Shown here: positions 1 to 12,907 of the stretch, piece after piece
How positions within the stretch are numbered: position 1 is the stretch's first letter
How the letters are laid out: the number at the start of each line of letters is the position of its first letter
Source: Sympetrum striolatum
Lineage: Eukaryota > Arthropoda > Insecta > Odonata > Libellulidae
Direction of reading: 5' to 3'
DNA length: 64,000 nt
Assembly (NCBI GenBank): GCA_947579665.1
Contig: OX388352.1
Span: 71,586,113 to 71,650,112 of the forward strand
Notes under the pieces: model-generated
Told to the model about the DNA's origin: nothing
Databases searched by the model: none
What the model saw: the letters and a program-made list of their open reading frames with translations, nothing else
Position numbers and translations under genes: made by a program

Positions 1-2329
1 CGTGTGTGAAAGGTTTAGTTTAGTTTCGGTAGACCCTTTATTGGCGAGGTTATGTGGGCCTCTCTTCCACCTAACCTCGTACGTTGGCATAATATGTACA
101 AATATAAATTTAAAGAAAAAGATAGTATGGTCTGGGGAAAAATCTTTGCAACTGAAGGTTGACAAAGAAAAAACCCACCCGCCGGAAAACACCCACAGGA
201 AAGGGGGAGAAGAAAACGGCTATAACACAGTAAAAATAACAATTACAAAATGGCACATCCTTCTAATTAATATTCACCAAAAAAATAAAAATAAAGGTTA
301 GCCAGCGGCGTCCGTCAAGTGCTAGCTGTTAATGAGATGTGTATTTTTCAAATTTATCTCAGCAGGAAGAGAGCGAGATGAACCTGAAAATGAAGAGGGA
401 AATATAGGGTAGATGAAATGTATACATAGCCATTCGGATAAAAAAACAGAAAGGAAGAGTATTTAATGGGTGCAACGACGATTGGAAGGAAAGATGGAAA
501 GAGCTAAGGAGATATTTGATGTTCTGACCGACTCACTTCATCTCACGCTTAAATGAAAAGAAAGACGATTCTAATAATTTGGGTTGAGCGACTTCTTTCC
601 AGTATTTTGCTCCAAGGATAAGAAAAGATGTACTGCAAATTTTGGTTCTATGAATTAGTATCATAAGTTTGCCAGGGGGACGAGTATCTAGTCCTTGCGA
701 GCTGTTCAGCTTAGCAAAGTAATTCTCAAAGTACTTGGGGCAACATTCATTAAGAACTATGTACACAAGATTAAGAGTCTGAAGCTTTCTTCTATAGTGC
801 GGACTAAGCCACTTCAATTCTTTCAAGAGTGTGGAAACATGAAAGGAAGGAAAAATAACTTTTTGGAGTGTTCGGAATATTTGTAACATTTTTCAATGTC
901 TTTTTTTGGTTAATTTCTGAGTCTGAGGGGAAGCTGTTGTACCTTGGACCACTTTTTTATTTTTCAATGTGAGTCTAGATTGGTAAAGATAATTTTTATA
1001 AATCATGCACCACTTAAATTTCTGACTTTTTCCCCACACATTAACGAGCATGGTTGAAATAAAACTTGCTGTGAAATGTGGTAAAAAGACATTTTTCATG
1101 TGATATAAAGTGGGGCTAGGTAGTACATTAGGCTCGTGTAGCTTGAGACACCTTAAGAAAATTAAAAAAAATTTATAAAACAAATAAATAAATTTCTCAT
1201 GTTTCTAACCCATCTCGAAGCCTATTGCAAAAGTCACAAATATATATTTTCTAAGAACTCACTTCAACTCCAGCAAACAAACAATGAGTTTATCAAATTT
1301 CATCTGAATGCCTCTGCAAAAAACCTTCATCCCTTCTTACCATGCAATTTTCAATTTTTTGTCACCCGTTTTGCTTCATGGCATGGTGTACTAGGCCTAA
1401 AACAATGAAAAACAAAATTATTGCAACGTGTTGTACCTTTAACAACTGGTTCAGGGTACAAGATGCTACTTGGCTTCAAGGTACACGACGTAGCAAATTT
1501 AAACAAACATGGCTACCGGATCTTTACCTTTGCTTAAAACAGTGAAACAATTATATTAATTTACTCCCCAAAATTTTATCTATAAACTGGTGTATAAACC
1601 ACGGTTTTCACAGAAAAAAACGAAATATTTCGCGCTAAGTAATACGCGAAAAAATAACTTTGACTTGCTAAAAATGAAACAATTCCTACTGTCACGCGAG
1701 ATGATGTAATGACCGAAGTTGATGAATAACTGCGTACTATGAAGTAGCACTATCCAGTTATTGACTGTGGTGCATGGTATGTTCACCATGATCAAGGTAC
1801 AACGCTTCCCCCTATATATTACATACTTTCATTCCGAAGTGAACGGTCAGCATGATTTCAAAATAATATACAGGATTAATTTACTTTTGTTTCCGTGTTT
1901 TATCATTTATATTCACTACTGTTTTGTTGAGAGGTGAAAATAAATTTGTCCTTGAGAGTTTACTATGCCACAATTCGTATAGTAGGTACGTACAAATCAG
2001 TCTTTAATTCCCCGTGAATGGATGGATACATATGTATTATAATAATTTAAAATGGATACATATTTATTTAATTCGTAGACAATGAAAAAAAATTAAGGTA
2101 AATGTGAAGTTAAGAATTTATTTCACCATATTTTGTTTAAAATATGTACCTTAAATGATGTTAATATTCAAAATGTAAAATTTTATAATATAAAAAATTA
2201 AAAATCTAATTGAATTCCCTGTGCTTTTCTTTCGTGGATGTATAATCGAATTGGATGCATCTCAACAGGAAGAAATATACTGAAGGACAAAGTTAATATA
2301 AATATTTAATTCCAATTCCAACAGTTTCC
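1..2329. other. AT-rich non-coding DNA, no gene recognised
   Basis: Only short, low-complexity open frames occur, and none resembles a protein family I know. No terminal inverted repeats or tRNA-like boxes were seen. This is probably intergenic DNA or a far-upstream Ret intron. Confidence 0.5.
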
Positions 2330-2979
2330 CATATTTCATTGAAGTTCAAATATTCAGACTTCAGCATACCTAATTAAGGCTTTCATTTCTTCTTTGGACA
2401 CCTCCGTAGCATTCCGTTCCCTATTAAAATTTTTCACTATATTGATAACGTTATCAATATGGTATAAGTTGGTAAATGTCACAAGGAAATCTAAAACTCC
2501 GTCGTCAGAAAACAATGGAAATCCCTCGTAATTAACGTTAGCAGTTTTAGCAACCCCAGCAATGCTTGAACGATCTCTAACTTTATTTCATCTTTTCACC
2601 TTCACATATCTCTGCGGCAAAGTTTTCAGCCATTTGGTCCCTTTATCCTAGCCATAAAAATATCTATGTTGAATATTTTCTTCTTTACTTCATCACTAGA
2701 ACTTTCTTCTTTCTCAGAATAAGTGCTGTATATCGTTAAATATTATAATCGTTGTGTTCCTTATTCGCCTTCATCTCCACCTCCTATCACAACCTCATCT
2801 TCTGCAGTAAAACTGTACTTCGGCTGTTCTTGTTCTATCATGATTACCCCACAACGCACACGAGGCAACGTCAAACATGAGTCAATCGATTGATTTGATG
2901 GGTCGCAACTATTTCTTTGGCATAAAACCAAGAAGAGACTCTTCATACTCAGGCACTTCTGACCATATGGTCTTTTCAT
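2330..2979 (-). pseudogene. Probable piggyBac-like transposase N-terminal remnant
   Basis: On the minus strand two disconnected open stretches read like the front of a piggyBac-type transposase. One is an acidic segment near 2,761-2,979 (TAEDEVVIGGGDEGE end). The other, near 2,366-2,580, has the pattern LFSDDGVLDFLVTFTNLY followed by a SKEEMKALI motif. Many piggyBac-like proteins start their DDE domain with a similar 'F..D.....IV..TN.Y ... T.EE.KA.IG' pattern. Stops and frame changes separate the pieces and no catalytic core is present, so this is a dead 5' fragment. The family call rests on motif shape only; another DNA transposon is possible. Confidence 0.4.
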
Positions 2980-3019
2980 AGGCTGTACAGCAATGATAAT
3001 ATGTCCCCTTTCTTAACAT

Positions 3020-3210
3020 AGAAGGACGGTGGCGGTCATTTTGACTCTTTTCAGAGTTTAACTTCAAAAATTTTGAACTAAAAATATTTGATTTTTGAAA
3101 CTCTTTGACTTTGTTTGATTCTATCCCAGATTTAATATGATTATTCTTATGTGGTAGATTTTACATCAAGTTATACCAAGAAGGACGGCAGGGGTCCTTT
3201 TGACCCCCTA
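3020..3210. repeat. Two-copy direct repeat next to the piggyBac-like remnant
   Basis: The motif AGAAGGACGGTGGCGGTC (from about 3,020) recurs as AGAAGGACGGCAGGGGTC (from about 3,179), about 159 bp away. Each is followed by a TTTTGAC stretch. The position, just 5' of the minus-strand transposase remnant, suits a terminal or subterminal repeat of that element. The link is an inference. Confidence 0.45.
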
Positions 3211-6200
3211 TTTTAAAATTCGTAATTAAATACTTTGATAAGTCTCAAAGACCTGAATTTTGCAGTACTTCGATATGTGACTTTTCTACAAGTGCTGATA
3301 AGATGTCTTATCTCGTAATTTGTTTAAATTTTAGTTAATTAAAAAAACGCGGACCAATGTCCTAAATCTGTAGAGTTTTATATTCTTCAATATTTTTCCT
3401 ACTCAAACTAGACCATTGAAACTCATATTTTCGGAATAAGTGGTAAAAGGTCCGAATTGCTGATAAAAGTCAGTCACGTTTCACCAAGTTTTTTATGCCA
3501 TCTGACGAAAAGCATATAAAACCACTCGTTCGCGCCTCGGGAAAAACCTCCAGCGAATACGATAGCGGAAGAATTTTTCGAATTATGTCGCGAAAATTTC
3601 CGACCTGGTGTTTTCGTCCACGAAAAATCGTTTTATAACATTTACAAAATCATAAAACCACTTCTTAGCAGGGTTACCAACTAATATTTTTATCATTATA
3701 AAATGTTCTTCCAATCATTTTCTCAGGTAAATATCAAACTGATATCTCAGATTTACATTCAATTACCTTTCTTGAACAATTAGAATTCATTTCAGGTCTA
3801 CTAACTTTATAAAACAGGGCTGCCAACCGTCAGACCGGATCTCTAAACAGAGAGTTATACGTTTGCAGTATAAATAATGAAAGAGATATTTTGAGTACAG
3901 ATTTGTATCATGTGATTAGTCGAAACTGTCTGGGATATATACGATTATACCTCCGTCCTTTCCCAATTACTGCAATCGCACTTACATTCAAGCTGCATCC
4001 ACTCATGCTCATTGAGCCATAAAAATTGAATGGCCGTCGACAACAAATTTCCAGTAAGCTTGAGCAGGAAGAGAGTAACAATGTTATGGAATAAGTACAC
4101 AATGCATATGGAAGTAAAACATAATATCAGATTTTATAGAGAGGAATTCAGAGAGAAAATGTATGTATAATATATCGTCTGCTGTCAGATGGACATCACC
4201 CGACTTATTGAGGGATAATATTTTATAAATATAATAATTTCCTAGGCATCAAATTTTTATCGCAACGTTTCTTAATTCTTCCTGCAAGGAATATCACACA
4301 CAGTATTTTATCTCTTCCCGTAAAACGTTAGTCTCTGAATGCCATATGTGAATGATGGAAGAAACTTGTGTATCGACACTTCTATTGAGAATTTTCAATT
4401 TCTGTAAGAAATCTCCAAAAAATTAACAAACTCCCGAGGTCTCCGCATCTCTCGTCCAGCATTTTTAGGACGTCTGAGGGCAGCCAATGCTACAACGATT
4501 ACGTGGGAAAATTTCGGTAACGAAACTGTAATTAGTTAACATGCGATGAGCGCATAGCATCGCATCGCTTCAATGGAGTCCAGATATTGATGAAACTACA
4601 AACAATTCGATGTCTAAAAACTACTTCGCGTTTTAAGAAATTATTTCAACCACTTGACTACTTGAATTTTCATTCCTGAAAATAAGTAAAAATAAAAAAA
4701 ATTATTCCCTTCGTAGAGTTAATTTTATAATTTTCAATTAACAGAACCGTATTCTTCAGTTTGTAGAATCCGTCTCAAATAAGAAGCAGGCTAAATATGA
4801 ACCTTGATATGAACACAGAAGTGCTGCCATCTATTGAAAACTTATAATCCTTTTTGGAGACGATTCGTCTTAAAGCAATCGTTACCACTCGCTGTTTTAT
4901 TATATTAATATTTTCAACGAACGGGTAATATTTTCTTGAAGCCTGTACCTAGTGCACCTGGCCAGAATTGCTGCATCAAAGTTAATAGAACTTGAAAAAA
5001 ACAAATCACAAATCCCCATATACGAGTGTACGAATCGGATTGATGTATTCCCCAGATCTTTTGTCTCTAACAAGAATTCATGGATGGATAACAAGAATTC
5101 ATGGATCCACGAGTGTTTGGGGGAAAGGATCATATTTCGCAATACAAATCCAGCGCTGTGGACACACCTTTTCCCTTTAAAAGTACATTCGTGTACTCCA
5201 ACAATTGTTTGAGCGTCATTCCAGCGAATGCTTAAGCATTGATGAAAAATATATTTCTGAAAACAGGATGAAAATGTAAATTTGAGATGAAAATCTCATG
5301 TAAGAACAAGAACACATGCACTGCAGATGTTCTGTTTGTTTATCACCCTCTAAAACAATGCTTCATATTCTCCACAGGTTCAATTCAGTGCGAAATATGA
5401 TGCAATTGTTTTTAATTGTGTAACAGGAACATAGCCAATATTTAAACGAATCGTCAAACCTATCCCAAAAAGTAACCAAAAGAAAAATATATCTAAAAAG
5501 TAGTTAAAAGTTGAAATGTTCTCAAATACCTCAAATTAACAACTATTTCGAGCATATACACTTATACGTCTAGCAATTTTAAATGGAGGATTACGTATAG
5601 TCAGACGGAAAACCCCTTTTTGGCGGAAGATGGTTCCCGCCATAGCATGAACATAAAGAGCATAGGTATGAACGAGATGAGCATACGTACAATGTTTACA
5701 TATGCTTATTCATTTTATCAATAATAGCAACAAAATAAAAACAACGTTAAATTAAATTTGTATAGTACTATTCCACATTTACGAATTCATTAACTTTCAT
5801 TAATGTGATTATCAATTCTATATCGCCAATTTATCAAACAAAAACTCTACGTTTTTCAAAATGATCAAAAGCCTAGCTATATCGCTGAAATAAAACCAAA
5901 TAAATTCACGAAAGCTGAGCTCACGATATGCCTGTTAAGCTAAGTAAATTGTATGTGTGATGTTATGTAAGGACGTGAAATATTTAATGAAACCTTTCGG
6001 CAAATTACGAAAAGCATCTGAATAAACAGTAATCTCTCTCCATGGTAAAATCCAGACATTCCTCACACGAGGGAAAACCGCATGTTTTTAGGTGGTAGCT
6101 AAATCGGTGCTGTTACTCAATTACAAAAGAAGAATAAACTGATCGCTAGAAAAAATACAATTACAGATTTGTTCTTTGTTTTATATGACGTCTAATTTAT

Positions 6201-7139
6201 AAGCATAGCTGGCTAAGTAAATGTAGAGTTTATTTTACTACGGACCCGTCTCCGTTTCCTCGTCAAGATATTGAGGATTACGTTTTTAGCGATTTAAATT
6301 GCAATGCACTCCATTGTATTTTGCAAAATAATTCGGATAATGGTTCTGATAGTAGGATATGAGTTGCTTATCCAATGTAACATAAACTAGTGCTTATTTT
6401 TGTTGCTTCTCTTGGATAGCCATCAATTCTAAACAGCCTTGACCTGTTCGATATAGATTCAATTATTTCCCGAATAGAAGTTCACTTGTCATTAAATTTA
6501 CTCCTACGGATATAGAACAGATGCGTTGATGCCTGTTCACGTTCAATAGGATCACTTTTAAGGGAAAGAGGGAATCCGTGATCGAAGATGAAGGAGAAAA
6601 AAGCTTTTTATTTCGACATTGTCACTCCTGTTGAATAGAAAGAAACCTGTGTGCTGCTTCCTTAAATATAATCCAATGGAATATCATTAGAATGAGATGA
6701 TACTAATATATTTCTCTAACGCCGTAAATGTAGATATTTTAATTGAAATTTGTATTCCCTATTTGGATCTGTGATACACTAGAAATATTTCCAATAGTAC
6801 TCGAACATTTTTTTCCAAAGGTGCGTACTTAGAATACAATTCAAGTGAAAATATACCATTCTTGAATTTCATGCAACCGGCCTCTCCTACATATAGCCGT
6901 AACAAAAAACTCATATAGCTCGCATTTTTCTTCGTCTCTCTCGCCGAAATTCGCTAACATCTTTTAAGGCCCTTTTAAATAAAAAATGATATAGTCACGG
7001 TTTCCAACTTAATAAAAAGACACTTTTCATTAAGTCCAGTAGCTATTAACTGAGATGGAGAGAAAACCCTTTATGAATTACTCGCATGACGAAAACAGAA
7101 ATTTTTCCCTTAAAGAGCAGATTCTAGAAATCAAATTTG
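3211..7139. other. AT-rich non-coding DNA, no gene recognised
   Basis: Short open frames only, with no recognisable domain. A small direct repeat (AACAAGAATTCATGGAT, two copies near 5,069-5,107) is the only structure I noted. Confidence 0.45.
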
Positions 7140-7163
7140 GCGATTTATGGCGCGTATACATGT

Positions 7164-7700
7164 TTACTTTCTCGCTATACGTAGTATAGAGAAAGTGTTG
7201 TTTTCATGTAAAAATCGACTTCGAGATTTTAACGGAAATACATGTTTTGGGGTCCCTAGAACCCGTTTTGACCATTTTCGGAATGATGTCTGTGTGTTTG
7301 TGTGTATGTGTGTGTATGTGTGTGTGTGTGTGTGTGTGCTTGTGGGCGCTCTAACGTAAAAACTATTACTTGTATCAATACCAAACTTCATATATAGCAC
7401 TGTGGTGGGTGCTGTCAGAGTTGATTAGCTTTTGGAGTAAATCGGTTAACCGGAAGTCGAGCTTTATTCTTCGAAGCAAATTTCCGTTTTTGCAAAATAT
7501 CTCCATAAATATGATAATTAGGTATAAACTAATATTTATAAAAGTTTTAGAAAATGTATTTACAATAACTTTTATGTGAAATATATTTTTGTAACATTGA
7601 TTGGTTAGGAGTTATTTGTAAAATACTGATAAACCGGAAGTTGCGGAATATGTACTTTGTGGGCACTCTAACATGAAAACTATTCGTCGTATCAACGCCA
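7164..7700. repeat. Interspersed repeat of unknown class with internal TG microsatellite
   Basis: A stretch beginning near CTCGCTATACGTAGTATAG leads into a TG/TATG microsatellite at about 7,288-7,338. Next comes a 'GGGCGCTCTAACGTAAAAAC' block at about 7,345. The same block returns in altered form at about 7,661 (GGGCACTCTAACATGAAAAC), each time next to a 'ACCGGAAG' motif (about 7,450 and 7,635). A weaker relative (GAGCATTCTAACGTGAAAAG) lies at about 9,658. The internal duplication and scattered copies show a repeat family; its class is not evident. Confidence 0.5.
7290..7338. repeat. (TG)n / (TATG)n microsatellite
   Basis: Nearly pure alternating T and G with interspersed TATG steps, ending at GTGTGCTTGTGGGC. 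Confidence 0.85.
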
Positions 7701-9940
7701 TTTTTTTAGATAACGATTAGAAAAATCAATTCAATCCCTTTCGCACCTTTTCTTCTGTAACTTTCCATACCTAACACATAAGTTTAGGTAATCTCTCATA
7801 TACATCCATGTTATCTTTAACTTTCAGCACACAATTACATTTGGGTATCTTACTCTTTATCTTACATCTTTTTAGATGCGATAAATATCTCACTACACGG
7901 TTAAAATGAAGACATCGCTAACAAATGTGTTCATCGACCCTTTTTGGATATCATCCAACTAACATCGAACCTTATTCAAGCAATGGACCTTTTTATCTTC
8001 TGCCTTCAATGCTAATCATGGGTACAAAAAAAAGGAATTCAAAATATTGTAAGAAGTTTTTAATAATTTAAAAATAACTATTGAAGTGTGAAAAAAAACT
8101 ATTTTTATCGTAGATTCACGTGGTGAAATCCAGCTTCGATCCCGAATTAATTTGAAAATGCCAGCAAATCACTGGAAGTAATTTTTCCATTTCTACTTAT
8201 GATAATTTACGCCATCATTGGTCTTTTTCATTCTACCTCCTGTAATCACCTAATTTTTAACATTGAAAAACTAATTTCGCATCGAGATTCGCCCTCACGT
8301 CAGTCAATTTTACATTTACGTTAGGACCTATATACCGTATATTTTCAAAAACGTAAAACGGAGACATGGCCCATGCTAGAATTCCTCTAGATATTGAAAA
8401 CGAATTTTCGCACGATCTTGGTATTCTATATCATTCCATAATATTGGTGTTCATCTCCGAGAATTTACGTGAGTAGTAATTCACTGCAATACTTAGGTAT
8501 TACTTATAGATTCTGTTTAAGATTAAGAATTATAATATTAATATTAGATTCTGTTTAATTAAGATTCTCTTAATTTCGTTTGAATCTTAATCTACGTTTA
8601 TATGCGGTTTCAATGTTTATTAGCCTAGAATACTGTCGCGATAGAATTGGTTAACCTAAAAATGAGGTTGCGGGGCAGAATGGGTGGGGCAGAACGGGGT
8701 ACTAGCTGGGTAACATTAGAGTAACTAAACCTCCATTTTCTAGTGACATTGAATAAGACGACAACTGCCTTTACTGTCCTGACAATTCAGCGGAAGGCTG
8801 AATAAGATATGCCAGTTGCCCAAACAATACATATTAATACTTAGAGTAATGCATTTTCTTCCCCTAAGAAAAGATGACTACCACCTGGCCTAGAGCCTTG
8901 TAGTCCTTACAATTAAATAAATACTTGAGCCGTAATCTATAGTGAAGACGATGAGGCCACCCACATGTGTATTATGTGAATGTCTTGTGAAGTTCATGCT
9001 CTTAATAAGTTCTCTTTAATTTTTTTACAGTTTTACAAGTTAATTTCTTAAGTCCGTAATATTTTTCATCATTGTGACATAGTACCATTTTGCCCCAGGG
9101 ATGAGGCAAGACGGGGAAAGTTAGACTGTTGAAAAACCATTAACAATATAAAATTGTTAAATAAGCAACATGAAATATTTGATTTTTTACAAAGTTAACA
9201 TTGTAATATAGTTTTTCATACAATAATATAGTAGCTTTTTACACCCCCAAAACATCTGAGAAAATTAAGTATCCCATACTGCCCCACCTCCTCCTACATG
9301 CATAAAATCAATTCTCAGATAAAGATATCGAGATAATATATAAATAAACTGAAATTATTTAGGAACTCTCGAATTAGTTTCAAGATGAAATATCGTGTTT
9401 TCAAATATAGAGCTTGTTGCAACACTAAATGAACTAAAGAACAATAATCTACTTAAAATTTTACCAAACACTCATTACTGGTAGAGGGACTTCATAGAGA
9501 GCTTAATTAGCATCTGATTAAGAATCATCTTCTTTCATTCTCAGTTTCTAATCCATTACCATTCCGCAAATATGTATGCTTTCTCAAAATATCAGCGGGC
9601 TGCAGGATAAACTCTTGTAGGTTAATGTGAATTTTGCTATAATATAACGTACAAGGTGAGCATTCTAACGTGAAAAGTGTCAATTCTAAGTGAAAAAAGT
9701 GTCAAAAATTTCTAAATTATAGTTACGCAATCCAGTTGTGATTCTATGTAGACATTTAAGCATAGAAAAATCATTGGGTTTCTGAGTGGTCCAAATTTAT
9801 TATTTAATAGTTTGTTCCAAATTCTTTCTGATTGTAGTACACAGTATACATTTCTCCAATTGCCAAAAAATAATCTAACTTTATAAAAAGAATGATAATG
9901 AATCAATGGATATTGTCTAAAACATGTGATTAATAATTAC
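7701..9940. other. AT-rich non-coding DNA, no gene recognised
   Basis: No open frame or repeat boundary that I can name. G-rich patches (GGGGCAGAATGGGTGGGGCA near 8,674; a GCCCCAG...GACGGGG patch near 9,092-9,116) stand out from the AT background but form no clear element. Confidence 0.4.
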
Positions 9941-9941
9941 T

Positions 9942-10115
9942 GGCTGCGGTGGCGGAGTGGTTAGCATGCTTGAATGACACCATTCCAACACCAAGGTCCC
10001 GGTTAGGGAATGGTCGTATGTGTGTTCGTTTATTGTTGTGTATGTGAGTGATATTAAAACGGATATAATTGGGGGAACCTGTTTCCGTTAAAAAAATTAA
10101 TAATAATAATAAATA
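9942..10115 (+). mobile_element. tRNA-derived SINE copy
   Basis: The 5' end has an A-box-like tRNA half (GGCGGAGTGGTTAGCATGCT). A degenerate B-box-like segment follows (AAGGTCCCGGTTAGGGAA near 9,992-10,009). A unique body then ends in a TTAATAATAATAATAAAT tail, a common SINE ending. No intact tRNA cloverleaf is formed, so it is a SINE and not a functional tRNA gene. Confidence 0.6.
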
Positions 10116-10139
10116 GAAAATGCATTGAGTAGATACCTA

Positions 10140-11140
10140 GTATCGAAAAAATGAAGTAAAACTAACAAAGAGTTAGAAGAAGTTAGAAGTAAGCCTAACT
10201 TCTGAGTTTTTTTTTCAACCAAGATCGCATTACTTTGGTTTCTGGTTCTTTCAAACCACCAAAAGCCTGCAAATTTTCAAAAACTATATCAAATCTGCTT
10301 TTGAAAGTATCTGCCCTCTTGCTTTTAATGCATCCCAATTTTCTCCCTACAACTTCAACCTTAGATGAAAAACGCAGTAAAAAAGAGCATGTTGAAGAAG
10401 CTGTTGTGGAAGTAGTATCAAATGTTGCCACTCATGAGGAAAATGTTAACACTGCTTCAGGAAAGCTGAAAATGAATTTTGCATTCTTATCATCATCTGA
10501 ACAGGACAACCTATACTGTGAAAATGAGCAACGACAGGTGGGTTTCTTAAATATAAATCAACTAATGATAAAGGATAAATTCAGTTTCAAATGAAAAATA
10601 TTTTCAGAATAATTATTGATTAAGTAAACTAAAGCTATTATGTTTTAATTAATTACTTAAACAATAAGAAAGTCTATTAAATCATCATTCCCAAATACAT
10701 CTCCCTCTTGGGTTGTGGTCGTAAACATCAGATTGTTTTTTTTAAATATCTATGTTTTGGTGAATATAATTATCACATGTATAGAAGCATGCTGAAGGCA
10801 TTGTCATTATATTCCACTCCTTAATAAGTGGCTTGCACGATTCTCTCCCACCAAATTTCCCCATTACTTTAATACATAAAAATATTTTTCCAAATGATTG
10901 AATTACCCCGAATTAAAATAATATGTTTCGTGATTTAATAAAAATTGGCAAAGTAAGCCGTTCTCAGAACCTTTAGGTTGACTGCTTAAGTCAATTTGCT
11001 GATCAAATACGTTGCTTTGCTTAGTTTTGAAGAAAGATGATTAATATGATCTCTTCAGTTCAGCCTTTGGTCAATCATTATACCCAGGTAGTTCATAGAA
11101 AATTGCTCTTTATTTATGATTTATTTTATTGTTCTTTATT
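10140..11140. other. Non-coding DNA with one unexplained open frame
   Basis: An open frame on the plus strand at about 10,235-10,594 encodes about 119 residues with no recognised domain, and the opposite strand is also open over 10,195-10,431. Neither resembles Ret or a transposon protein. An unrecognised exon cannot be excluded. Confidence 0.3.
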
Positions 11141-11590
11141 TACGTTTTATGCTTCTTTGGACAGTATAGTTTTGATTGACTTGCGTTTATACAAGTTTTC
11201 AAATAGTTGATTCTGGTTAAAACCGTAGGCTACTTTTATTAACTCCACCTTCATTTTGGAATTTGCATCCACCTGTTCTTTAATTTTTGTAAGGATAGAA
11301 GTATCATCAACAAATTGGAAGACTTTGGTCGGGCAAGAATAACTCAGATCATTGACATATAGCTGAAAAAAAGGTTCAAGCAAAGATTCTTGAGGAACTC
11401 CATACTTTACAAAATTTTTAGCAGATAACTCATGATTGACGTACACACACTGATATCCCTCACTCAGGAAACTCTGAATAAGATGAAGGGGAAGGCCTCT
11501 TACACCATAATCATAGAATTTAGATTGGAGCTTTGAGTGATAAACACTATCAAAAGTCTTTGATTGGTGATTGAAGGCAACAATTGAACT
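11140..11590 (-). pseudogene. LINE reverse-transcriptase fragment (antisense)
   Basis: On the minus strand the open frame has reverse-transcriptase landmarks in the right order: a fingers/palm segment with KSKFYDYGVRG-like spacing, then YGVPQES, then LYVNDLS, then a FVDDTS block in place of the usual F(A/V)DD catalytic box. It is a 5'- and 3'-truncated piece of a Jockey/CR1-type LINE ORF2. The GVPQES form of the usual GVPQGS shows decay. Confidence 0.75.
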
Positions 11591-11716
11591 CTATTATTCT
11601 CACTATTCTATATTTTATGTTTTTAAAACTACCAAAGTGCATGTATGAATATGGAACTTTTCTCTGATAGTAGAATATTTTACATAGAAAGCAAGTGCTA
11701 TCGGACAATATAATTA

Positions 11717-12907
11717 CAGTAGAAGTCCGTTATAACGAGTGCGCCATATAACGAGAGTTGCGTTATGACGAGTGATTTTTTAGCCGTTCTCCGTCTCTCT
11801 GCAGAAAGGATATGGAGTTACGTCCATTATAACGAGTGGTCATTTCTGAAGTATCGTTATAACGAGTGCCATGCTTGTCGTGCTGGAGGCATGTCTCGGA
11901 ATCGTCAATTGACGTAAGAGACGAAGTCCGACAAGCCAACGGTAATCTGAGGCGACTTATCTCTTTAAACGGCAGAAGAATATTAAATGCAAAATTATCG
12001 TCACCTAATTCATGCATTTGTTTTCCACAAGTTGCCTCGCCCTTCCCCGGCAAAGATGCTCCAGGGAGCTTTGATGAGAAACGTCTCACGAGTTTCACTC
12101 TCCCATTTATCCCTCCGTACATCTTATCACCTCGTTTCTTTTCGGCGACAAACTTTCTAGTCAGCGCCGGATTTTTTAATTGAGTTCCCATCATATTGGC
12201 ATCCACCCGTGGGATTTGTTTTCATGCGAAACATGGCACCAAATCGTCTGATCCAGGATCGGTGGGAATATAGGAGGTAAAAGCAGTGCTGATTCGGATT
12301 CTCAACTTCCCCTCCCTCGCGAATCAGTCATTGCTTATGAAGGGTGTGAATGAAAAATATCTCGAGAAAGCAATCTGATATGAATTAAGATTATCTAAGG
12401 ACACCATTATATTTCGACGATTATGAGCATTCATTTTCCACATTTTATATTAGAGGAGGCAATTTAGTTATGATGGATGAATCAATAAAATTATGTGTTA
12501 ACTCTAAAATAACGCGCCATCGTAAGTTAATGGGCACCCCGAAATTCGAGGGTCGGGCATTGAAAAATCATTTGCCCGCGAATGTAATGTGCCCCTTCAG
12601 ATATGCGGTCACGCCAGTCGGTGCACCTTATACGTATGTACTATACGCTAATATATGCGTAAATTTATACAGAGGGAGTCCAAAAGTCCTATATACGGTA
12701 TTTTTGACGCGAACGTACTTTTTTACGCATAATAAAGCATTAGCGTAAGGATTAAAAACCCTACAGTTCCATTCTGCCGCTCTCGCTGCTTGTATACAAG
12801 AGGACGGACTTGTTAGACTTAGTGTTAGAAATCAGCTATAACGAGTAGGCGTTATAAAGAGTACTTTTCCGATTTTTGTCAGCTCTCGTTATAACGGACT
12901 TTTACTG
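11717..12907. mobile_element. pogo/Tigger-like element with terminal inverted repeats
   Basis: The left end CAGTAGAAGTCCGTTATAAC (11,717) and the reverse complement of the right end, CAGTAAAAGTCCGTTATAAC (ending 12,907), match except at one base, and both are flanked by TA. CAG ends plus a TA target duplication are typical of Tc1/mariner-pogo elements. The motif TTATAACGAG is repeated inside both ends (near 11,730, 11,829, 11,860 on the left; near 12,837 and 12,890 on the right), like transposase-binding subterminal repeats. The roughly 1.19-kb interior has no recognisable transposase, so this is probably a non-autonomous derivative. Confidence 0.8.

Noticed and set aside
4952..5212. 86-codon open frame with internal repeat
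   Set aside because: The reading comes from a short direct repeat (AACAAGAATTCATGGAT) and is low-complexity, with no family likeness.
8640..9300. G-rich patches as inverted ends of one transposon
   Set aside because: GGGGCAG and CTGCCCC words occur in several places, but no pair of extended inverted ends could be matched.
10235..10594. 119-codon open frame
   Set aside because: No recognised domain, both strands open, no splice context that fits Ret; kept only as an unexplained stretch.
11866..12206. Open frames on both strands inside the pogo-like element
   Set aside because: They run into the terminal and subterminal repeats and show no transposase motif.
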